Shown here: positions 8,313 to 16,357 of the stretch, piece after piece
Layout of the letters: every line of letters starts with the position of its first letter
Numbering within the stretch: position 1 is the stretch's first letter
NCBI GenBank assembly: GCA_965601975.1
Contig: OZ271856.1
Location: 1,488,001-1,552,000, forward strand
DNA: 64,000 nt
Origin: JANQIO01 sp965601975
GTDB taxonomy: Bacteria; Pseudomonadota; Gammaproteobacteria; Pseudomonadales; Halieaceae
Direction of reading: 5' to 3'
Translations under genes and position numbers: made by a program
The notes under the pieces: model-generated
The model's database searches: none
Seen by the model: the letters and a program-made list of their open reading frames with translations, nothing else
What the model was told of the DNA's origin: nothing

Positions 8313-9344
8313 ATGGGGCTGTTTGAACGGTACCTCACCGTGTGGGTGGGAGCCTGTATCCTGGCGGGCGTTATTCTTGGGAACCTCGCTCCCTCGGTGT
8401 TCCAGGCGATCGCCGCCGTGGAGTACGCCCACGTCAACCTTGTGGTGGCAGTGCTCATCTGGGTCATGATCTACCCGATGATGGTGCAGATCGACTTTGC
8501 CTCTATCAAGAACGTCGGTGAGAAGCCCCGGGGCCTGATCCTTACCCTGGTCGTCAACTGGCTGATCAAACCTTTCACCATGGCGGCCCTGGGCTGGCTG
8601 TTCTTCAAGGTGCTGTTCGCTGACATGGTCGATCCCCAGTCGGCCAGCGAATATATCGCCGGCATGATCCTGCTGGGGGTGGCGCCCTGCACGGCGATGG
8701 TTTTCGTCTGGAGCCAACTCACCGACGGTGACCCGAATTACACCCTGGTGCAGGTGTCGGTGAACGACATCATCATGGTGTTCGCCTTCGCCCCAATCGC
8801 CGCATTCCTGCTGGGTGTGAGCGATATCGCCGTCCCCTGGCAGACCCTGCTGCTGTCTGTCGTGCTCTACGTAGTACTGCCGCTGGTGGCCGGGGCCATC
8901 ACCCGTCACCGCCTGGAAAAGGACAGCCAGGACCACCACGAGCTCGCGAGTTTTCTCGCTGCCATCAAGCCCTGGTCTATTGTGGGCCTGCTGGCGACCG
9001 TGGTGCTACTGTTCGGTTTCCAGGCGGAGAAGATCATCAGTCAGCCCGTTGTCATCGGCCTGATAGCGATACCGCTCCTGATCCAGACCTACGGCATATT
9101 CGCGATCGCCTATGGCGCGGCAAAGGCGATGAAGCTGCCACACAATATCGCCGCGCCGGCCTGCATGATCGGGACCAGCAACTTCTTTGAACTGGCGGTG
9201 GCTGTCGCCATCTCCCTGTTCGGGCTCAATTCCGGCGCCGCGCTGGCCACCGTGGTGGGCGTGCTGGTGGAGGTGCCCGTCATGCTGTCCCTGGTCTTTC
9301 TGGCCAACCGCACACGGCACTGGTTTGCCCCTGTAACCGACTGA
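8313..9344 (+). CDS. ACR3-family arsenite exporter / bile-acid:sodium symporter superfamily
   Basis: Inner-membrane transporter of 343 aa with about ten hydrophobic segments. The conserved cysteine motif VAPCTAMVFVWSQLTDGDPNYTLVQVSVND and IGTSNFFELAVAVAISLFG are diagnostic of the ACR3 arsenite efflux family (in ACR3 that cysteine is essential for arsenite recognition). Start ATG at 8313 with GGGGAA upstream; it is 13 bp behind the SDR gene. No arsR regulator or arsC reductase is seen nearby, so it is not in a typical ars operon. Another anion substrate (a bile-acid-like or organic anion) cannot be excluded, but the Cys motif makes arsenite/antimonite most likely. Confidence 0.87.
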   Translation: MGLFERYLTVWVGACILAGVILGNLAPSVFQAIAAVEYAHVNLVVAVLIWVMIYPMMVQIDFASIKNVGEKPRGLILTLVVNWLIKPFTMAALGWLFFKVLFADMVDPQSASEYIAGMILLGVAPCTAMVFVWSQLTDGDPNYTLVQVSVNDIIMVFAFAPIAAFLLGVSDIAVPWQTLLLSVVLYVVLPLVAGAITRHRLEKDSQDHHELASFLAAIKPWSIVGLLATVVLLFGFQAEKIISQPVVIGLIAIPLLIQTYGIFAIAYGAAKAMKLPHNIAAPACMIGTSNFFELAVAVAISLFGLNSGAALATVVGVLVEVPVMLSLVFLANRTRHWFAPVTD

Positions 9345-9453
9345 TTTCAATCCATTTTTGCTAGCTGGTTGGCACTTTTTCACAAACGGCTAAAGGCTTG
9401 GGCTCGGGTGGCCGAAACAGGTATTGAATCAAACTATATTCGGGGTGGACGAG

Positions 9454-10806
9454 ATGCTGAAGTTCCTGAGAAAGGGCTCATCAGGCAAGGCCGAGCAACC
9501 CGCTGAAACCAAGGAAGATCCGGCCCTCAAGCTGGTCGAAAAGGTGGCGATCACGCCCGAGCGGCTGCACCGCTTCCTGGCGTTCAACGGGCTGCCCTAC
9601 GACGAGCTGTTGCTGCTGTCGGAGAAACTCAAGCCGCAGGTTATCCGCGAGGGTGAGTACCTGTTCAATACCGGCGACGAGTGCGAAATGGACTACCTGC
9701 TGCTGGAGGGCAACCTGCGCCTCAGCGCCGAGGATGGCGCGACCCGCGAGCTTGTCGGAGGCACTGAGAGTGCCTCCCGCGTGGTTTCCAGCCTGCGCCC
9801 GCGCAAGTACACCGCCCTGGCGGTCACCGATTGCGTCTACCTGGCCCTGGACCCCGAGGTGCTGGGACACCTGATGCCGGTATCCCCCGCGCCGGTGACC
9901 ACGGGTGAGGTGGACAGCGTCGACTACCTGGTGGACGAAGAAGAGTTTGCCTCGGTCTCCAGCGCCGAGGCCGCCGAGCTGATGGCCTCATTTCACGCCG
10001 ACCTCGAGGCCAACCGCTTCACCCTGACCAGTATCCCGGACGTCGCCATCAAGATTCGCAAGGTCATGGACGACTTCGAGGTTCCCGCCAAGACCGTCGC
10101 GGACATCATCACCACCGACCCGGCGATTGCCGCGAAGATCAGCAAGGCCGCCAACAGTGCCTACTACCGGGGCGTCGACCCCTGCAACACGGTGGTGGAC
10201 TCGGTGGTCCGACTGGGTATCGCCACCACCCGCCAGCTGGTGCTGTGCTACACCATGCGGGACCTGTTCATGGCCGGCGCGCCCGAACTGCGCAAGCTTG
10301 TGCGCGCTAGCTGGGACCAGACGGTCTACGTGGGCGCCATTGCCGCCGTGCTGGCCAAGCGCAGCCGCCGCTTCAGCCCGGAGCAGGGCATGCTGGCGGG
10401 CGTGCTGGGGAATGTCGGGGTGCTGTCGATTTTCAACTACCTCGAAAACTACCCGGACATTTATGCCGACCCGGCGCGTACCGCCGCGATCGTGGACGAG
10501 CTGAAAGCCGAAGTCGGCGGGCTCGTGCTGGAGAAGTGGGGCTTCCCGGAAGAGCTGGTGGCCTGCGCCGCCAACTGCGCGGATTGGGAATACGACCCGG
10601 AGAATGCAGTGCGTGCCGATCTCTGCGACCTGGTCATCACGGCCACCTATCACGCCTCAATCGGCCGCAAATTCCTGCCGCCCATCGAGGAAGTGCCCGC
10701 CTGTTCGCGCCTGCTGGGTGACGAACTCTGCCCCAAGTTCGCCATCGACTTCATGAAGGACGCCCAGGAAGACATTCACCAGGCGCGTGCCCTGATCGAG
10801 GGCTAA
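9454..10806 (+). CDS. HDOD-domain protein with N-terminal cyclic-nucleotide-binding-like domain
   Basis: Signalling protein of 450 aa. Residues about 40-135 form a cNMP-binding (CRP-like) fold: LPYDELLLLSEKL, REGEYLFNTGDECEMDYLLLEGNLRL. Residues about 185-430 form an HDOD domain: FTLTSIPDVAIKIRKVMDD, TTDPAIAAKISKAANSAYYRG, VDSVVRLGIATTRQLVL, LAGVLGNVGVLSIFNYLE. HDOD is related to HD-GYP but lacks its catalytic residues and acts in signal relay, motility or chemotaxis control. An ATG at 9454 was chosen; an in-frame TTG ten codons upstream is weaker. It stands alone, followed by a 450-bp repeat-rich spacer. A role beside the c-di-GMP proteins of this window is possible but not shown. Confidence 0.88.
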   Translation: MLKFLRKGSSGKAEQPAETKEDPALKLVEKVAITPERLHRFLAFNGLPYDELLLLSEKLKPQVIREGEYLFNTGDECEMDYLLLEGNLRLSAEDGATRELVGGTESASRVVSSLRPRKYTALAVTDCVYLALDPEVLGHLMPVSPAPVTTGEVDSVDYLVDEEEFASVSSAEAAELMASFHADLEANRFTLTSIPDVAIKIRKVMDDFEVPAKTVADIITTDPAIAAKISKAANSAYYRGVDPCNTVVDSVVRLGIATTRQLVLCYTMRDLFMAGAPELRKLVRASWDQTVYVGAIAAVLAKRSRRFSPEQGMLAGVLGNVGVLSIFNYLENYPDIYADPARTAAIVDELKAEVGGLVLEKWGFPEELVACAANCADWEYDPENAVRADLCDLVITATYHASIGRKFLPPIEEVPACSRLLGDELCPKFAIDFMKDAQEDIHQARALIEG

Positions 10807-11156
10807 AAGGGGTCAGCACCCTTTTTGCCCGTCATACCCGCGCTCGTCCGTCGTACCCGCGCTCGTCCGTCATCCCCGCGAAGGCGGGGATCCATCAAAG
10901 GGTACTGCCCCCTTTTCCCGTCATACCCGAAAAGCGGGGCAGGCCCTCCCCGCGCCAGTCCGTCAATGACGGGAAAGCGGGGATCCATAAAAGGGTACTG
11001 ACCCCTTTTCACTCTGCTCCCTTTTCCCGTCATCCCCGCGAAGGCGGGGATCCATCAAAGGGTACTGCCCCCTTTTTCCTTTCCCGTCATACCCGAAAAG
11101 CGGGGCAGGCCCTCCCCGCGAAGGCGGGGATCCATCAAAGAGTACTGCCCCCTTTT
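10807..11156 (+). repeat. Intergenic palindromic repeat field (CCCCGCGAAGGCGGGGATCC type)
   Basis: The 452-bp gap between the HDOD and porin genes holds no gene. It contains at least three near-identical copies of a block that begins CCCCGCGAAGGCGGGG and ends GGTACTGCCCCCTTTT (starting at 10874, 11034 and 11114) plus degenerate copies, interleaved with a second block containing CATACCCGAAAAGCGGGGC and AGGCCCTCCCCGCG (10920s and 11090s). Each block can form a short hairpin. The same elements recur at 16269, 33672, 35589, 47180, 49678 and 51200. They belong to the common dispersed GTCATnCCCGC palindromes of proteobacteria. Confidence 0.85.
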
Positions 11157-11258
11157 CGGGCCCGGAGTTGGCCACTGCCGCCGGGAATCCTTACGCTTGT
11201 AGTCTGCCCCCGTCGTTGATCGTCAGGTGTATGGCCCTGGCTTGAAGGAGAATCCGGT

Positions 11259-12626
11259 ATGTCACCCACCCGCCACATGCGCGCGTTTCCGGCGTTTTGG
11301 TTTCTGTTTATCACCAGCCTGTTCCCCACGGTTAGCCTGGCGTCCCAGGCCGAGCAGATGCAGCGCTATGAGCAGATGCTGGATGCGCAGGCAGCGCTCA
11401 TCAAATCACTCACGGAACGTGTCGACCTGCTCGAGGCCAGGCTGGCTTCCACCACCGAGGCCATTGAGACAACGCCCATCCAGTCCGCGGCTCGCGGAGC
11501 GGAACCCCGTTCTATGCGAATGGACGAGATTGGTGATCTCAACGCCGTCGTCCGCGCGGGGGAGAACCCCGGCTCGATACTCTTGCCCGGCCCCGCCAAT
11601 GTATCCATCGGCTTTGGCGGGTACGTGAAGTCCCTGGCCTACGCAGACAGTGACTCTGAAACGGAAGACGAGTACTTCCTGCCCGCGCTGCTGGGCGTGC
11701 GCCGACCTGACCGGGAAGGTCAATACCGGAGCTCGGCAGACCTCTCGCGCTTTGCGCTGGAGGCGACGGCGCCGGTGGATGACGGGCGGGTGCGCGCCTA
11801 CCTCGAATACGAGTTCCGCAACGACTTCACTCTTCGACACGCCTACCTGCAGTGGAACGGCGATTGGGGGGAAGTGACGGCGGGGCAGTACTGGAGCGCC
11901 TTCATGGACCTGCAGAGCCTTCCCGAAGGTGTGGCCGAACCCACAGTCAGCGGCGGAATCTTTGCCCGTCAGACCCAGTTCCGCTACTCGACGCCCGCCG
12001 GCCGGCCCTGGCGCTGGACTGTCAGCCTGGAGGACCCCAGCACCAATGACGTTATCGGGGTGGAACCGCTGTTCGGCCGCACGACGGTGCCGGATGCGAT
12101 CACCACGTTGGCCTACAACGCACCGGGTGTGGGGCATGTGCAGGTCGGTGCGCTGGCGCGGCGCCTCAAGGTCGACACACAGTTGGGCAGCGACGACGAC
12201 TTTGGCTGGGGCCTGTCTCTCAGCGGGCACCTCGCGGTTGGTGAACGGGACAGGCTGATCGCCGCCGGGGTATATGGCGAGGCGCTGGGCAGGTATCTAT
12301 TGGGATTGTCACCGACAGCCGCGGCCTCCGTGGATACCGGCAGCGAGATTCAGACCCGGGACAACTTCGGCGGCTACCTGGCGTACCAGCGCTACTGGAG
12401 CCCCCGGCTGCGCAGCAGTTTCGCCCTGGGTTATGCCGAGGCCGATAACCTGGCAGGGCAGCCGGACGAGGCCTTCAACAACTCCACCTACGTCATGGGC
12501 AATGTGCTCTACAACCTCAATGACCGTATGACGCTTGGCCTCGAATACAACTACGGCGAGCGGGAGAACCTTGATGGGCGCAGCCTGGACAACCACCGAT
12601 TTGTACTGGGTTTCCAGATGTTCTGA
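11259..12626 (+). CDS. DcaP-like trimeric outer-membrane porin
   Basis: Outer-membrane protein of 455 aa. A signal peptide (FWFLFITSLFPTVSLAS) is followed by a short coiled coil (residues about 30-70, QMQRYEQMLDAQAALIKSLTERVDLLEARL) and a 16-strand-type barrel ending in the terminal phenylalanine (FVLGFQMF) expected for BAM recognition. The coiled-coil-plus-barrel layout, GFGGYVKSLAYAD, and the QYWSAFMDLQSLPEG constriction segment match DcaP-like porins, which carry dicarboxylates and other anionic compounds. Good Shine-Dalgarno (AAGGAGAA) before ATG 11259. A Tat-exported amidohydrolase follows 55 bp downstream, so the porin may deliver its substrate (inference). Confidence 0.88.
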   Translation: MSPTRHMRAFPAFWFLFITSLFPTVSLASQAEQMQRYEQMLDAQAALIKSLTERVDLLEARLASTTEAIETTPIQSAARGAEPRSMRMDEIGDLNAVVRAGENPGSILLPGPANVSIGFGGYVKSLAYADSDSETEDEYFLPALLGVRRPDREGQYRSSADLSRFALEATAPVDDGRVRAYLEYEFRNDFTLRHAYLQWNGDWGEVTAGQYWSAFMDLQSLPEGVAEPTVSGGIFARQTQFRYSTPAGRPWRWTVSLEDPSTNDVIGVEPLFGRTTVPDAITTLAYNAPGVGHVQVGALARRLKVDTQLGSDDDFGWGLSLSGHLAVGERDRLIAAGVYGEALGRYLLGLSPTAAASVDTGSEIQTRDNFGGYLAYQRYWSPRLRSSFALGYAEADNLAGQPDEAFNNSTYVMGNVLYNLNDRMTLGLEYNYGERENLDGRSLDNHRFVLGFQMF

Positions 12627-12681
12627 TTCGATTTCTGTATTACTGTGAAAACCACTTTTGGTCACTGAAAGGGATCATCGC

Positions 12682-14415
12682 ATGTCGATCAACCGCAGAC
12701 GTTTCATCGGATCCAGTGCCGCTGCCCTCGCAGGTCTATCGATGTGGGGCTGCAGTCCGGGCCGTGATAGTGGTATCGGTGGCAGCGATGGCGAAGTCGT
12801 CGTGTTCCGCAACGGCGTGGTGCTGCCGGTCGACGCGGCGTTCTCGCAGCACTCGGCCCTGGCGATCCGCGGCAATCGGATACTTGCCGTCGGTAGCGAC
12901 GAGGCGGTGATGGAGGCTGCGGACGGTGGCGGAAGAATTGTCGATCTGGATGGCCGTACCGTGTTGCCGGGCTTTATAGAACCCCATATGCACTTTGCCC
13001 TGATGGCTGGCCTCGGGCATCTGGAGGACATCGGGCCTTTTGAGCAGCCGACGTTTGAGGACACCATCAGTGCCCTCGAGAGAATCAGTAAAGACGCGGT
13101 CGCCGCAGGCCCGGACACCTGGGTCATGGGTCGCCAGTTCGACCCGATTCTGCTGGACCCACCGCGTGAGCTCACCACTGCCGAGCTCGACAAGGTAGCG
13201 CCTGATCGACCCGCGTTCGTCCTGAATGCATCGGGGCATATCGGCTACGCCAACAGCCGTGCACTCGAACTCGCCGGCATCACCCGGGATACGTCGGACC
13301 CGGAGGGCGGTGAGTATGGCCGCTATGAAGACGGCACGCCCAATGGCGTTCTGTATGGCACCGCGGTGCACTTGCCGGTGCTGTTGCGGAACGAACAAAT
13401 TGCCAATCGCATGGAAACCGGTTTTGTAGAAGCGGGTCGCGAGCTGGGCGAGCAGGCGGCGGCCCTGGGCATCACCACGCTTTGTGACCAGGCGACAGGC
13501 GCCCTGTCCGGGCCGGTGGAGTTGCACAACTACCGGGAGATGTACGAGGGCGGCGCGATGAAAGCGCGCATCCGGGCCTATCTTTACAGCGATTTCCCCG
13601 GTTGGGACGAGTACGACACTAGACCAGGGGAGGGCGATGCATTAATGCGGGTTGCCGGCTGGAAAGTGGTCGCGGACGGCTCCAACCAGGGCTTTACCGG
13701 CCGCCAACGCGAGCCCTACTACACACAGGATACCCTGGGGATTTTCTACGTTCAGCCGGATGACCTTCGCGAGATAGCCATCACCCGCGGGCGGCAAGGT
13801 TGGCCGCTGTCCCTGCACGGCAATGGCGACGCCGCCATCGACAGCATTCTCGATGCCGTCGAAGCCGCACAAGGAGCAGGCGTCGACGTGCAGAAACTGC
13901 GCTGTCGTATCGAGCACTGCTCCATCCTTCACGACGACCAGATCGAGCGCATGGTGGCGCTAGGCATGACCCCAAGCTTCCTGATCAATCACGTTCACTA
14001 CTGGGGTCACGTGATGCGGGACCAGGTGTTTGGCCCCGACAAGGTGCAACTACTCGATCGATGTGGCGCCGTTGAGAAAGCGGGACTCAACTGGGTCAAT
14101 CACACCGACGCGCCGGTGTCGCCCCTCGGTTCGCTGCACAAGATTCGTGTGGCGGTGGTTCGGGATCTGTGGAAAGAGCCCGACACGATCCTCGCCCCCG
14201 ACGAGCGGGTCAGCGTGGAAGCCGCGATCCGCGCGGTGACCAGCAACGCCGCCTGGGCCTGTCACTCTGAGAACGAAATTGGCAGTCTGGAAACGGGCAA
14301 GCTGGCGGACCTGGTGGTACTCGAAGACGATCCCCGGAAGGTCGAGCCCCGGAAAATCTCTGATATCAAAATCAGCCAGACCTGGATGGATGGCCGGCAG
14401 GTATTTGGTTCCTGA
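12682..14415 (+). CDS. Exported YtcJ-type amidohydrolase (Amidohydro_3), Tat signal
   Basis: A 577-aa amidohydrolase of the YtcJ/Amidohydro_3 family. The N-terminus MSINRRRFIGSSAAALAGL is a Tat signal; the following MWGC could also be a lipobox, giving a Tat-exported lipoprotein. Metal-ligand motifs: GFIEPHMHF near residue 110, LHGNGDAAID with its His, CRIEHCSILHDDQ and the Asp in NHTDAPVSPLG. Family substrates are poorly known (formamidase-like, N-acyl amide or cyclic imide hydrolysis). Start ATG 12682 has AAGGGA at -11. It lies just behind the porin and is convergent with a second amidohydrolase of the same family, suggesting a local unit for uptake and periplasmic hydrolysis of amide-type compounds. 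Confidence 0.9.
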   Translation: MSINRRRFIGSSAAALAGLSMWGCSPGRDSGIGGSDGEVVVFRNGVVLPVDAAFSQHSALAIRGNRILAVGSDEAVMEAADGGGRIVDLDGRTVLPGFIEPHMHFALMAGLGHLEDIGPFEQPTFEDTISALERISKDAVAAGPDTWVMGRQFDPILLDPPRELTTAELDKVAPDRPAFVLNASGHIGYANSRALELAGITRDTSDPEGGEYGRYEDGTPNGVLYGTAVHLPVLLRNEQIANRMETGFVEAGRELGEQAAALGITTLCDQATGALSGPVELHNYREMYEGGAMKARIRAYLYSDFPGWDEYDTRPGEGDALMRVAGWKVVADGSNQGFTGRQREPYYTQDTLGIFYVQPDDLREIAITRGRQGWPLSLHGNGDAAIDSILDAVEAAQGAGVDVQKLRCRIEHCSILHDDQIERMVALGMTPSFLINHVHYWGHVMRDQVFGPDKVQLLDRCGAVEKAGLNWVNHTDAPVSPLGSLHKIRVAVVRDLWKEPDTILAPDERVSVEAAIRAVTSNAAWACHSENEIGSLETGKLADLVVLEDDPRKVEPRKISDIKISQTWMDGRQVFGS

Positions 14416-14467
14416 AAACTTCGTGTACTGAGAGAGTTCACGCTAGGCAATTAGTGCGCATCAACGA

Positions 14468-16231
14468 TCACTGGGCCTCATAAACCACTTCGCCTTCGAC
14501 CACTGTCGCCAGAACCTGCGCCTCGCTGACCTCGTCGATCGGAATCGCGAAGAGGTCGCGATCGAGCACCACGAAGTCCGCCAGCTTGCCGGTCTCGATG
14601 GAGCCGCGCTCGCTGTCCGCATGGTCCATGTAGGCGGCATTGATCGTGTGCGCGGCGATGGCTTCTTCCAGTGTGATTGCCTGGGCTCCGGCGGGATCCT
14701 GCGGGCCGCCTGTCTCGGGGTCAGCGCGTGTCACTGCTGATTCCAGCGCTGCCAGCGGTGGCTGGTAATAGAGCGGTAGGTCCGATGCGAGAACGATGCG
14801 AGCTCCTGCATCGATGGCCGAGCGCATCGGAAACACGCGGCTGGCTCGCTCAGGGCCGACCATACCATTGAAGGTGTCGAGAATCGGGTTCGGGAACCAG
14901 AGTACCGGCGAAAACTCGGCGGTCAGGTCGAGCTCAGCGAAGCGCGGCAAGTCCTCGTCTGCAAGGATGAAGGAGTGTGCGAGGTGATAGCGTCCGCTGA
15001 GGCCGCCGAGGCGTTTTCGCGCGATCTCCATTGCATCCAGGGCAGACTGCGAGGCGCGATCACCGACCGCGTGGAATATCATGCCTCGCATGCCCATCTC
15101 TTCGAAGCGGACGATATCGCCGGCAAGCCTGTCGGCGTCGAAGAAGAGCAACCCGCTATCCGCGTCCTCTGCGCCGTCGATCGCTATGTAGGGCTCCAGC
15201 ATTGACGCCGTCTCGGTCGGTATTCCATCCATGTAGACCTTAACGAAGGTGGGGTCGAAGCGCGGGGCTACCAGCGCTTCGAACTGCGCGATCTCCGCGA
15301 CGACTTCATCGAGGGATCTGGCCGCCTGGCTCGTGCCGTCATATTGCCACGCCGAACTCACCCGGATCGGCAGGCCTTCGGTGGTGGCGAGGCGGTGTAG
15401 CGCCGTCTGCTCGGTCAGTTCAGCCGACGCAAAGCGGATCGAGGTGATCCCCAGCGCAGCCAGCTCCCGCAGGGCCGTCCGCATGCCCGCGACATGCTCC
15501 TCCGCATCGACGGTCGGCAGGAACGGAGCCGCATAGAGGCCCATGGCGTTTTCCTTCATGAAGCCTGTTGCCGCGCCGGTGTCCGGGTCGCGCGAAATGA
15601 TGCCGTTGCGGGGGTCGGGTGTGTCGGCATCGATACCGGCCTGCTCCAATGCCGGGGTGTTCAGCAAGCCCTCGTGCCCCGTGGACGTGACAATATAGGC
15701 AGGCCTGTCGGGCACGGCGGTATCCAGCCATGCCGCCGTGGGTTCATTGTTGTCGAACAGTTCCGCGGCGAGGTTGAAGCCGGGGATGTGCGGTAGATCC
15801 GGGCGGGATTCCGCGAAGGTGCGGATCAGTTCCGCCGCTTTGTCAGGTCCGGCGTCGCCAGGAAGCAGGACGAATTCACCCTCCAGCATAGATATGCGGT
15901 ACATGCTGTCCGGGTGCGTGTGCATGTCGTGGAGGCCCGGGATCACCATGGCGCCGTCGAGGTCGATGGTCTCGGTGTTGTCCCCGGCGAGCGCCGTAAC
16001 GTCATCCGCCGGACCCACAGCGACGAACTTGCCATCCCGGACAGCAAAAGCCTCGGCCCATTTCTGGTCGGGGTTGACGGTCCAGACGCGGGCGTTGGTG
16101 TATATAGCGTCAGCCGGCTGCAGCTGATTGGTCGATGTTGGCGACTGGTCGCAGCTCGTTAATGACATTGCGAGAGCGAGCGTCAGTGTGAGCATTGGAA
16201 GCTTCCTGCACTGCCGCAGTGTTCTAGTCAT
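14468..16231 (-). CDS. YtcJ-type amidohydrolase lipoprotein
   Basis: A 587-aa member of the same Amidohydro_3 family as the neighbour at 12682, but exported by a Sec lipoprotein signal: LTLTLALAMSLTSC, cysteine at about residue 27, followed by D, an inner-membrane-retention-type +2 residue in E. coli. Metal motifs: PGLHDMHTHPDS, IFHAVGDRASQ, YHLAHSFILADED and VLASDLPLYY. The ATG at 16231 has AGAAGAGGA upstream. It is convergent with the Tat-exported paralogue. The two proteins are clearly related in architecture but not a recent duplication. The substrate is unknown. Confidence 0.9.
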   Translation of the reverse strand: MTRTLRQCRKLPMLTLTLALAMSLTSCDQSPTSTNQLQPADAIYTNARVWTVNPDQKWAEAFAVRDGKFVAVGPADDVTALAGDNTETIDLDGAMVIPGLHDMHTHPDSMYRISMLEGEFVLLPGDAGPDKAAELIRTFAESRPDLPHIPGFNLAAELFDNNEPTAAWLDTAVPDRPAYIVTSTGHEGLLNTPALEQAGIDADTPDPRNGIISRDPDTGAATGFMKENAMGLYAAPFLPTVDAEEHVAGMRTALRELAALGITSIRFASAELTEQTALHRLATTEGLPIRVSSAWQYDGTSQAARSLDEVVAEIAQFEALVAPRFDPTFVKVYMDGIPTETASMLEPYIAIDGAEDADSGLLFFDADRLAGDIVRFEEMGMRGMIFHAVGDRASQSALDAMEIARKRLGGLSGRYHLAHSFILADEDLPRFAELDLTAEFSPVLWFPNPILDTFNGMVGPERASRVFPMRSAIDAGARIVLASDLPLYYQPPLAALESAVTRADPETGGPQDPAGAQAITLEEAIAAHTINAAYMDHADSERGSIETGKLADFVVLDRDLFAIPIDEVSEAQVLATVVEGEVVYEAQ

Positions 16232-16268
16232 TCCTCTTCTCCCTGACAGGGGTCAGTGCCGCCCTTGT

Positions 16269-16352
16269 ATGGATCCCCGCCTTCGCGGGGATGACGAGGG
16301 AGTTGGGGAGGGCCTGCCCCGCTTCTCGGGTATGACGCGACCCGCGGGTATG
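16269..16352 (+). repeat. Dispersed palindromic repeat copy
   Basis: Contains ATGGATCCCCGCCTTCGCGGGGATGACG followed by GGGGAGGGCCTGCCCCGC and CGGGTATGACG, i.e. the two blocks found at 10807-11156 in the opposite orientation. It fills the 126-bp gap between the two minus-strand genes gcvP and the amidohydrolase lipoprotein. Confidence 0.8.
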
Positions 16353-16357
16353 ACGAA

